From: Deinococcus sp. LM3
Lineage (GTDB): Bacteria; Deinococcota; Deinococci; Deinococcales; Deinococcaceae
Length of the DNA stretch: 64,000 nt
Assembly: GCF_002017875.1 (NCBI RefSeq)
Contig: NZ_MUFV01000001.1
Coordinates: 186,001-250,000 of the forward strand
Reading direction: 5' to 3'
Shown: piece after piece, positions 55,770-62,753 of the stretch
Layout: the number at the start of each line of letters is the position of its first letter
How positions within the stretch are numbered: position 1 is the stretch's first letter
Program-made: the position numbers and the translations under genes
Notes under the pieces: model-generated
Databases searched by the model: none
Told to the model about the DNA's origin: nothing
What the model saw: only the letters and a program-made list of their open reading frames with translations

Positions 55770-56642
55770 TCAGGCTGGTAGAGGTCTGGGGCGCGGCGGC
55801 AGGTTGATCAACCCCAGCCCCGCCAGCACCACCAGCACGCCCGCCACCGACAGCGCCCCCACCGGTTCCCCGGCCAGGGCCGCCCAGCCCAGGCCCCACA
55901 CCGGCAGCGCGTACGTGACGGCCGTGACCTGGGTGGGTGACACGCGCGCCAGCAGGCCGTAGTACAGCAGGTACGCCAGGCCGCTGCCCACCACGCCCAG
56001 GAACGCCACCGCGCCCACGGCACTCAGGGTGAGCGGGGCGGGCGCCGGGCCGATCAGCGCGACCGGCAGCAGGATGACGCTGCTGAGGCCCAGTTGCGTG
56101 GTCGCCAGTCCGACCGGGTTCAGGCCGCCCAGGGTGCGCTTGGCGATGGTCGTGGCGACCGCGTAGCCCAGGCTGGCGAGCAGCAGGATGATCACCCCGT
56201 GCAGCGTGGCGTGCCCGCCGCCCAGCCCGCCGGACACCGTGAGGGCCACGCCCGCCATGCCCAGCAGCACGCCGCCCAGCGTCAGCCCGTGCAGGCGGGT
56301 GTCGCGCAGGGTCAGGCCGATCAGCAGCGCGAACAGCGGCGTGGTCGCGTTGATGATCGCCGCGATGTTGCTGCTGACGGTCTGTTCGCCCCACGCGAAG
56401 AACGACCAGGGAATCACGTTGTTGAACAGCGCGACCAGCAGCAGCGGTTTCCACAGGCGCGCGGGCGGCAGCGCGTGACGGCCCAGCCGCAACGCCCCGA
56501 TCAGGACCAGCGCCCCGAACACCGACCGCAGCAGCGCCACCCACACGGGCGGGAACACCTCGCCGCTCAGGCGGATCAGCAGGAACGACACGCCCCAGAA
56601 GGCGGACAGCAGGAACATCTCCAGCGCGTCGCGGCGGGTCAT
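55770..56642 (-). CDS. EamA-family (DMT) transporter
   Basis: A 290-residue membrane protein with ten predicted helices in two EamA repeats (about 8-140 and 150-285): FWGVSFLLIRLSGEV near the start and NNVIPWSFFAWGEQTVSSNIAAIINATTPLF. Members export amino acids or other metabolites. It overlaps the flavin-binding gene upstream by four bases and is the last gene of the DJ-1 operon. Substrate unknown; vitamin-B6-related or amino-acid export are guesses from context. Confidence 0.88.
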   Translation of the reverse strand: MTRRDALEMFLLSAFWGVSFLLIRLSGEVFPPVWVALLRSVFGALVLIGALRLGRHALPPARLWKPLLLVALFNNVIPWSFFAWGEQTVSSNIAAIINATTPLFALLIGLTLRDTRLHGLTLGGVLLGMAGVALTVSGGLGGGHATLHGVIILLLASLGYAVATTIAKRTLGGLNPVGLATTQLGLSSVILLPVALIGPAPAPLTLSAVGAVAFLGVVGSGLAYLLYYGLLARVSPTQVTAVTYALPVWGLGWAALAGEPVGALSVAGVLVVLAGLGLINLPPRPRPLPA

Positions 56643-57262
56643 GCGCGGCCCCCCAGCACGAACGGCGCGGCGAGGTGCGCGGGCAGGGCGGGCCAGCCTT
56701 CCTCCTGCGCGGCACCGCCCGCCCAGTTCTCCTTGCCGCTCCAGCGTTCGATGCTCAGGGAATAGACGCCGGTGCGGGCCAGGTCGGCGTCCGTGATGGG
56801 CCGGGTGTGCATGCCCACGCGCAGGCCCGGAAAGACCCGCTCGCTGAGGGTGGTCAGGGCCGCGCGGGCATCCTCGCCATGCAGGACGCGGGCGGTGCCG
56901 AACACGATCACGCTGCGGTACTGCACGCTCAGTTCCAGCGGGGAGTTGCTGGGCAGCAGCGCGCCGGTCTCGGTGACCTCGAACGTGGCGGGGTGGCCCT
57001 GCACCTCGCCCTGCTCGGTGTTGGCCCGCAGGCGGCCCACGACGTTCGTGTGGTACACGAGGTCACACCATTCCGGGCGGTACGCGAAGGCCAGCGGGGT
57101 CACGAACGGCCAGACGCGCCCGTCCTCGCCCCGGTACACGGTCGCCACGCGGCCCAGCGGTACGCGCAGCAGCAGCCCCTCGATCCAGGCGTCGTCCCGG
57201 CGGTTCTGCGGGCGGCGGCCCACGCTGGGGTCGCGCTGCGCGGGGTCGTAGAAACCGGTCAC
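56639..57262 (-). CDS. Pyridoxamine 5'-phosphate oxidase-family flavin-binding protein
   Basis: A 207-residue protein with a split-barrel FMN fold: LGRVATVYRGEDGRVWPFVTPLAFAY and LVYHTNVVGRLRAN are typical of the PNPOx-like/flavin-nucleotide-binding group. SVIVFGTARVLHGEDARAALTTLSER follows the same order. True PdxH activity is not implied. GTG start overlaps the DJ-1 stop (GTGA). Confidence 0.82.
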   Translation of the reverse strand: MTGFYDPAQRDPSVGRRPQNRRDDAWIEGLLLRVPLGRVATVYRGEDGRVWPFVTPLAFAYRPEWCDLVYHTNVVGRLRANTEQGEVQGHPATFEVTETGALLPSNSPLELSVQYRSVIVFGTARVLHGEDARAALTTLSERVFPGLRVGMHTRPITDADLARTGVYSLSIERWSGKENWAGGAAQEEGWPALPAHLAAPFVLGGRA

Positions 57263-57915
57263 GGGGTCACCCCGTCCAGCAGCCCCTGGCCCGTCGGGCG
57301 GAATTCCATCTGCCGGGCGGTGCGTTCGGCCAGCGCGCGCGAGTGCAGCCGCTCGACGAGGTGCAGGGTCATGTCGATGCCCGCGCTGATCCCGCCGGAT
57401 GTGACGACCGCGCCCGTGTCTACCCAGGCGACGTCCGGCATGACCGTCAGCGCCGGGAACTGCGCCTGAAGGTCTGCCTGATCCTCCCAGTGGGTGGTGA
57501 CGCGCCGCCCGTCCAGCAGGCCGACATCTGCGAGCAGGAACGCGCCGGTGCAGATCGACGCCAGCACATCCACCCGCGCGGCCTGCGAGCGCACCCAGTC
57601 GCGCACGCGCGGGTCGGCCAGGGGCGCGTCCATCACGCCGCCCGGCACGATCAGCACATCCAGCGGCGGGTGGTCGTCCAGCGTGGCGTGCGGAAGGACC
57701 CGGAACCCTCCGCGCCCGACCGCCGGGGCGTCCGACGCGCCGATCAGGACCGGCTGGAACGGAGCCGCCTCGCCGTCCCGCCCGGCCAGCCGCGTGGCGA
57801 CACTCAGGACCTCGAAGGGGCCGCCTAGGTCCAGCACCTCGATCCCGTCGAAGATCAGGATGCCGACCGTGCGGGTCAGGGGAGGGCGGGACGGGACGGT
57901 GGCGGGATCAGTCAT
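57259..57915 (-). CDS. DJ-1/PfpI (GATase1-like) family protein
   Basis: A 218-residue class I amidotransferase-fold protein. IGILIFDGIEVLDLGGPFEVL near the start, LIVPGG, and the nucleophile elbow ASICTGAFLLADVGLLDGRR with cysteine near 121, TTHW after it, point to the isocyanide-hydratase/AraC-N-terminal branch. The ATG is six bases after TAGTGT on the minus strand, so it is leaderless and shares an 18-bp gap with the MocR gene. Confidence 0.85.
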   Translation of the reverse strand: MTDPATVPSRPPLTRTVGILIFDGIEVLDLGGPFEVLSVATRLAGRDGEAAPFQPVLIGASDAPAVGRGGFRVLPHATLDDHPPLDVLIVPGGVMDAPLADPRVRDWVRSQAARVDVLASICTGAFLLADVGLLDGRRVTTHWEDQADLQAQFPALTVMPDVAWVDTGAVVTSGGISAGIDMTLHLVERLHSRALAERTARQMEFRPTGQGLLDGVTP

Positions 57916-57933
57916 GGGCGTACACTACGGGGC
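57916..57933. promoter_or_regulatory. Bidirectional leaderless promoter
   Basis: Plus-strand TACACT (57921-57926) is seven bases before the MocR ATG; minus-strand TAGTGT (57927-57922) is six bases before the DJ-1 ATG. The two boxes overlap by five bases. A TTCATG -35-like element lies 17 bases upstream for the minus direction. Confidence 0.65.
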
Positions 57934-59463
57934 ATGGTGGCCCCCATGAAAGCTCCACTTCCCGTCCAGACCAGGGGGCCACTGCCTGCCCGGACGGACG
58001 AGCTGCCGTTCCCGCTGGATCTGCGCCGCGACCAGACCGGGGCGCTGCACGCCCAGCTGGCCCGCCAGATCCGCGAGGCGGTCCTCTCGGGTCTGCTGCC
58101 GGGCGGCACGCCGCTGCCCGGAACGCGCACGCTGGCCCGCACGCTGGGGGTCACGCGTGGCGTCGTGGAGGCCGCGTACGCCCAGCTGCTCGCGGACGGC
58201 ACGGCGCAGGCGCAGGTGGGGCGCGGCACGCGGGTGCGTGACGAGACGCCCGCCCCCGTTCCGGACAGCGCGGCGACTGCGTGCGCCGTGCCGGCGTGGC
58301 TGCCGGAGATCCCTCCCCTGCCGGTGGACCGGGCGGGCGTGCGCCCCGGCATCGACTTCCGGGTGGGCGTGACCGGCACCGCCACCCTGGACCGCCGCGC
58401 GTGGCGACAGGCCTGGGCGGACGCGGCGCGCGAGGAGCTCAGCGGGGATTACGGCGACCCGGCAGGCACCCCAGCGCTGCGGGCGGCGCTGGCAGCGTTC
58501 GTGGGACGGCAACGCGGGCTGGGCGCGCAGGCCGAGGACGTGCTGGTCACGGGCGGCACGCTGCACGCCCTGAACCTGATCGTACGGGCGCTGCTGCCGC
58601 CGGGGTCGCGGGTACTGATGGAGAATCCGGGCTACCGCGCCGCCCGGCAGGTGCTGCTGGACGCCGGGCATGAGGTCATTCCCGTGCCGGTGGACGTGGA
58701 CGGACTGGTGGTGAACGCGGACACGCCCCCGGCGCGGCTGGTGTACGTGACGCCCAGCCATCAGTTTCCGCTGGGGGGCCGGATGTGCCTGCCCCGCCGC
58801 CTGGAACTGCTGGACTGGGCGGCGCGCCACGACGCGCTGATCGTCGAGGACGACTACGACGGCGAGTTCCGGTACGGCGCCCCTCCCCTGCCGCCGCTGG
58901 CGGCCCTGGCGGCGCAGACGGGCGCGGCGGGCCGGGTGCTGTACCTGGGCACCCTGAGCAAGGTCCTGACCCCCTCGGTGCGGACGGGGTTCGTGGTGGC
59001 CGCGCCCGCCCTGCTCTCGCGGCTGGTGCGGGCGCGGACGCTGCTGGACTTCGGGCCGCCCATTCAGGTGCAGTCGGCCCTGACGCACCTGCTGGGCGGC
59101 GGGCACGTGGACCGGCACATCCGCCGCTCGCGCCGCTGGCACGCGCAGGTCCGCGCGGCGCTGACCGGCGCGCTGGACGGGCTGGACGGACTGGCGCAGC
59201 TGGGTGGGATCGAGGCGGGCCTGCACCTGTGCCTGCATCTGCACCCGGCGATCCCTGCACGGGACGTGGCGGCCGAACTGGCCGGGCAGGGCGTGCAGGT
59301 GACCACGCTGGACACGTACACGCTGGGCGAGGCGCCGAACGCGCTGCTGCTGGGTCACGGGGGCCTCAGCGCGGCGCAGGCCGGCGCGGGCGGGCGCGTG
59401 ATCGCGGGGGTCGTGCGGAGTTGTGCAACCCGCGCGGGACTCGCGCCGTACTCTGACGCATGA
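57934..59463 (+). CDS. MocR-type regulator (GntR helix-turn-helix plus aminotransferase domain)
   Basis: A 509-residue PLP-dependent regulator. The GntR winged helix is at about 30-95 (LHAQLARQIREAVLSGLLPGG, GTRTLARTLGVTRGVVEAAY). The class I aminotransferase domain follows with the PLP lysine in GTLSKVLTPSVRTGF. Such proteins sense vitamin B6 or amino acids. Divergent from the DJ-1/PNPOx-like operon, and its stop overlaps the YgiB-like gene (ATGA), so it may control both sides. Confidence 0.88.
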   Translation: MVAPMKAPLPVQTRGPLPARTDELPFPLDLRRDQTGALHAQLARQIREAVLSGLLPGGTPLPGTRTLARTLGVTRGVVEAAYAQLLADGTAQAQVGRGTRVRDETPAPVPDSAATACAVPAWLPEIPPLPVDRAGVRPGIDFRVGVTGTATLDRRAWRQAWADAAREELSGDYGDPAGTPALRAALAAFVGRQRGLGAQAEDVLVTGGTLHALNLIVRALLPPGSRVLMENPGYRAARQVLLDAGHEVIPVPVDVDGLVVNADTPPARLVYVTPSHQFPLGGRMCLPRRLELLDWAARHDALIVEDDYDGEFRYGAPPLPPLAALAAQTGAAGRVLYLGTLSKVLTPSVRTGFVVAAPALLSRLVRARTLLDFGPPIQVQSALTHLLGGGHVDRHIRRSRRWHAQVRAALTGALDGLDGLAQLGGIEAGLHLCLHLHPAIPARDVAAELAGQGVQVTTLDTYTLGEAPNALLLGHGGLSAAQAGAGGRVIAGVVRSCATRAGLAPYSDA

Positions 59464-59828
59464 GCAAGTCCTTCACCCTGCCACTGATGGCGGCGCTGCC
59501 CGCCCTGCTGGCCTCCTGCGGAAACGACCTCGACCGGTACTCCCGCACCACGTACGGCAGCTACGAGCAGTGCATCATCGCCAACCGCGTCCTGATCCAG
59601 CAGGGCCTGAGAAACCCCTGTGTCTCCCGAACGGGCAGCGGGTTCTACGGCCCGTACGTGCTGATCGCGGGCGGCACCACCCGCTACGTCGGGTACGACA
59701 ATCTGGGCAAGGTGTCGGGCGCAGGCCTGACCTTCGACAGCAAGCGCGGCTCGTACGGCAGCTTCAAGGCGCCGGTCAGCCGGGGCGGTTTCACGTCCAG
59801 CAGCCGCTCGGGCAGCTTCGGCGGCTGA
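59460..59828 (+). CDS. YgiB/DUF1190-like lipoprotein
   Basis: A 122-residue protein with lipobox LLASC (Cys 20). Mature region has a YEQCII and NPCVSR cysteine pair and a Gly/Ser/Arg-rich end (SRGGFTSSSRSGSFGG) resembling the end of E. coli YgiB. YgiB is encoded beside the ATP-grasp YgiC, as here. It overlaps the MocR stop by four bases. Confidence 0.65.
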   Translation: MSKSFTLPLMAALPALLASCGNDLDRYSRTTYGSYEQCIIANRVLIQQGLRNPCVSRTGSGFYGPYVLIAGGTTRYVGYDNLGKVSGAGLTFDSKRGSYGSFKAPVSRGGFTSSSRSGSFGG

Positions 59829-59901
59829 GCCCGCGTCTCTCCCCGACCTCGTCCCACCCGCACCTTGCCGCTCGCCGCCACCGGCGCGCGCCGGAGTCCC
59901 C

Positions 59902-60066
59902 ATGTCCAGAGAATTCAAGTGGCCCCTGATGACCGCCGTCCTTCCCACGCTGACCGCGTCCTGCGCGAACCAGCCCGCGCAGCAGATGAACCGGCCGGAT
60001 GCGGCGGGCGTGGCCGCCCGGACGGGCAGCCGCGCGGCCAGCACCGGCAGCGGGTCCGGCGGATGA
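59902..60066 (+). CDS. 54-residue lipoprotein, truncated paralogue of the upstream one
   Basis: The frame begins MSREFKWPLMTAVLPTLTAS, then the lipobox Cys (LTASC), and ends in a Ser/Gly-rich tail. The start parallels that of the 122-residue protein upstream (MSKSFTLPLMAALPALLASC), and both end in GG. Cysteine pair and middle are missing. GGAG precedes ATG. The stop overlaps the YgiC ATG (ATGA). Confidence 0.65.
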   Translation: MSREFKWPLMTAVLPTLTASCANQPAQQMNRPDAAGVAARTGSRAASTGSGSGG

Positions 60067-61226
60067 TCCGGCGCACCCTTTCGCCCCGCCCGGACTGGGA
60101 GTCGCGGCTGCGCGAGGTGGGCTTCACGTGGTTCGCCCCCACGCCCGAACACCCGGTGCCGTACTGGAGCGAGGACGGGTACTACGCCTTCACGCCCGCG
60201 CAGATCGGGCACATCCGCGTCGCCAGTCAGGAACTCACGAAGCTGGTGCTGGAGGCCACCGGGCACGCCATCGAGCGCGGGCGGCTGGCCGAGCTGGGCA
60301 TCCCGGCGTTCCTGCACAGCGCCGTGCGGGACTCGTGGGAACGGGACGACCCCACCGTGTACATGCGCCTGGACCTCGCCTTCGACGGGCAGGGGAGCGT
60401 GAAGCTGCTGGAGGTGAACGCCCAGACGCCCACCAGTCTGCTGGAGGCGGCCGTCAGTCAGTGGCAGTGGCTCGAGGACCAGCAGGCGCGGGGCGAGCTG
60501 CCGGCCGGGGCGACGCAGTGGAACACCATTCACGAGGGCCTGACCGAGCAGTGGGCGCACCTGAAAGCGGCGCGGGGGCTGACCGAGGTGGCGTTCAGCT
60601 CCGCCCGCGTGGAAGAGGACGCGGCGACCGTCACGTACCTGCGCGAACTGGCCGGGGCGGCGGGTCTGCGTACGTCGTTCATCTTCACCGAGGACCTGGG
60701 CACCAGCCCCACGGAGGCGTACCTGCTGGACACCTGGAGCCTGCCCATCCGGCAGCTGATGTGGCTGTGGCCGTTCGAGTTCGCGTGGGAATCCCGCGAC
60801 TCGGCGTTCCTGGCGAGCACCGGCACGCGCTTCATCGAGCCGCTGTGGAAAGCCGTGACCGGCAGCAAGGGCCTGCTGGCGCTGCTGCACGAACTGAATC
60901 CCGGGCACCCGCACCTGCTGCCCGCCACCCTGACGCCCGGCGCGCTGGGGCCGGACGTGGTGCGCAAGCCGCTGTTCTCCCGCGAGGGGCAGAACGTGCA
61001 ACTGCCCGGCGAGGCCAGCACGCCCGGCGCGTACGGCGACCTGCCCGTGGTCGAGCAGGCGTACACCGAACTGCCCACCGCGCAGGCTCCGGACGGCCCC
61101 CGCTACCCGGTGCTGGGCGTGTGGGTCGCCGGGGACGAGGTGTGCGGCCTGGGCATCCGCGAGGGCCGCTCGCGCGTGACCGACAACCGCGCGACCTTCG
61201 CCCCGCACGTGGTGCTGCCCGCATGA
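60063..61226 (+). CDS. YgiC/glutathionylspermidine synthase-like ATP-grasp ligase
   Basis: A 387-residue amidoligase, length as in E. coli YgiC. Seen: DWESRLREVGFTWF and YWSEDGYYAF near the start, VKLLEVNAQTPTSLLEA metal-binding segment, WPFEFAWESR, and KPLFSREGQNV of the ATP-grasp site. It lacks the amidase half of glutathionylspermidine synthase. The substrate is unknown; an amide bond to a peptide or polyamine is predicted. Confidence 0.87.
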   Translation: MIRRTLSPRPDWESRLREVGFTWFAPTPEHPVPYWSEDGYYAFTPAQIGHIRVASQELTKLVLEATGHAIERGRLAELGIPAFLHSAVRDSWERDDPTVYMRLDLAFDGQGSVKLLEVNAQTPTSLLEAAVSQWQWLEDQQARGELPAGATQWNTIHEGLTEQWAHLKAARGLTEVAFSSARVEEDAATVTYLRELAGAAGLRTSFIFTEDLGTSPTEAYLLDTWSLPIRQLMWLWPFEFAWESRDSAFLASTGTRFIEPLWKAVTGSKGLLALLHELNPGHPHLLPATLTPGALGPDVVRKPLFSREGQNVQLPGEASTPGAYGDLPVVEQAYTELPTAQAPDGPRYPVLGVWVAGDEVCGLGIREGRSRVTDNRATFAPHVVLPA

Positions 61227-62032
61227 GCGCGCCCACCACCTTCCGCGAGCGGCTGTACTCGTTCCTGGATCCCAGTGACGGGGCGGGCCGCGCCGAGCGG
61301 CTGTTCAACGCGCTGCTCGTCACGCTGATCCTCCTGACGATCGCCGTGACGATCGCGGGCACCGTTCCCGAGGTGCAGCGCGAGTACGGCCCGGTCATCC
61401 GTGTCTTCGACTACGTGTGCGCGTTCGTGTTCGGTCTGGAGTACCTGGGGCGGCTGTACGTCACGCCGCTGCGGCCCGGTTACGACGGCAGCGCGCGCTC
61501 ATACCTGCGCTACGCGACGTCGCCGCTGCCGCTGATCGACCTGCTGGTACTCGTCTCGCTGCTGGTGCCCGCCACGACCGCCCTGGCCAGCCTGCGCGGC
61601 CTGCGCCTGCTGAAACTCCTGAGCCTGCTCAAGCTGGGCCGTTACTCGGACTCGCTGCAACTGATCGGGCGGGTCATCAGCCAGCGCGCAGGCGAGCTGC
61701 TGTCCACGGTCCTGATCGTGCTGGTGCTGGTCTTCATCGCCGCCAGCCTGCTGTATCAGGTGGAATCCAGCGCCGGCACCAAGGGGTTCGAGAGCATCCC
61801 GCAGGCACTGTGGTGGGCGGTCGTGACCCTCACCACCACCGGGTACGGCGACGTGTACCCCGCCACGCCCCTGGGCAAGGCGGCGGCCGGGCTGATCATG
61901 CTGTTCGGGGTGGGCATGGTGGCCCTCCCGGCGGGCATGATCGCCAGCGGGTTCGCCGAGGAACTCGCGCGGCTGCGCCAGCAGGAGACCGCGGCGGCCT
62001 GCTGCCCGCACTGCGGCAAGGCGCTGGAGTAA
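61223..62032 (+). CDS. Voltage-gated potassium channel with C-terminal zinc ribbon
   Basis: A 269-residue six-helix ion channel. The S4 segment has spaced arginines and lysines (LRGLRLLKLLSLLKLGRY), the selectivity filter is TTTGYGD (about 206-212), and helix S6 is followed by a short tail ending CCPHCGKALE, half of a zinc-ribbon. It overlaps the YgiC stop (ATGA). A terminator hairpin follows. Confidence 0.9.
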   Translation: MSAPTTFRERLYSFLDPSDGAGRAERLFNALLVTLILLTIAVTIAGTVPEVQREYGPVIRVFDYVCAFVFGLEYLGRLYVTPLRPGYDGSARSYLRYATSPLPLIDLLVLVSLLVPATTALASLRGLRLLKLLSLLKLGRYSDSLQLIGRVISQRAGELLSTVLIVLVLVFIAASLLYQVESSAGTKGFESIPQALWWAVVTLTTTGYGDVYPATPLGKAAAGLIMLFGVGMVALPAGMIASGFAEELARLRQQETAAACCPHCGKALE

Positions 62033-62045
62033 CGGCACAACGAAT

Positions 62046-62075
62046 GGGGGCGACGGCAGATGACCGTCGCCCCCC
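62046..62075. terminator. Hairpin between the channel gene and the adenosyltransferase gene
   Basis: GGGGGCGACGG and CCGTCGCCCCC pair perfectly over 11 bp with a 7-base loop between two convergent genes. It is likely a bidirectional terminator. Confidence 0.65.
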
Positions 62076-62088
62076 GTCATTCATTCGC

Positions 62089-62661
62089 TCAGCGGCGGCC
62101 CTTGACCAGCCACGCGTGTTCCTCGATGCCGGCAGACTGGTTGGCGGCGCGGGCCATGACGAACAGCAGATCTGACAGGCGATTCAGGTACACCTGCACG
62201 TGCGTGTTGGCGTCCTCCTCGTGCAGCAGGCGGATCACCTCACGTTCGGCGCGGCGGGCGACGGTGCGGGCCACGTGCAGGCTGGCGGCGGCGGGCGTGC
62301 CGCCGGGGTGCACGAAGCCCGTGAAGGGCGGCGCGGCCTCCTGGTAGCGGTCGATCATGGCCTCGATGAACGCGGTGTCCTGTTCGTCCATGCGGGTGAT
62401 CTTCTTCTCGTACGTGGTGCCGCTGCGGGTGGCGAGGTCGGCGCCGACGTCGAACAGGGCGTTCTGGAGGTACTCCAGGTCGGCGTCCAGCGCCGGGTCG
62501 GGTTTGTGGCTGCGGGTGTTGTGCGCGCGGGCCAGTCCGATGGCGCTGTTGAGTTCGTCGACGGTGCCGTATGCTTCCACGCGGATGTTCGCCTTGCTGA
62601 CGCGGTCCGCGCCGTACAGTCCCGTGGTGCCGCCGTCGCCGGTCTTGGTGTAGAGCTTCAT
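62089..62661 (-). CDS. Cob(I)alamin adenosyltransferase, PduO type
   Basis: Transfers the adenosyl group of ATP to cob(I)alamin to make coenzyme B12. The 190-residue protein starts with the diagnostic KLYTKTGDGGTTGLYGADRVSK and has RVEAYGTVDELNSAIGLAR (about 26-44), PGGTPAAASLHVARTVARRAER and LNRLSDLLFVMAR. No membrane or signal segment. The ATG is seven bases after TACCCT, so probably leaderless. No B12 riboswitch was seen upstream. Confidence 0.95.
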   Translation of the reverse strand: MKLYTKTGDGGTTGLYGADRVSKANIRVEAYGTVDELNSAIGLARAHNTRSHKPDPALDADLEYLQNALFDVGADLATRSGTTYEKKITRMDEQDTAFIEAMIDRYQEAAPPFTGFVHPGGTPAAASLHVARTVARRAEREVIRLLHEEDANTHVQVYLNRLSDLLFVMARAANQSAGIEEHAWLVKGRR

Positions 62662-62677
62662 ACCCCACAGGGTAGTG

Positions 62678-62745
62678 GATGGTGAACGGCTGATGGTTGA
62701 TGGAAGGTCCGGCGACCCTCTATCAACCATCGACCTTCAACTTTC
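62678..62745. repeat. Heptamer-based palindromic repeat C
   Basis: GATGGTTGATGGAAGGTC pairs with GACCCTCTATCAACCATC-type sequence across CGGC with a few mismatches. It lies between the malQ stop (62754-62756) and the -10 box of the adenosyltransferase gene. Confidence 0.6.
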
Positions 62746-62753
62746 CCCGGTCT

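Noticed and set aside
62662..62745. Cobalamin riboswitch before the adenosyltransferase
   Set aside because: The start codon is only seven bases after the -10 box, leaving no room for a riboswitch.
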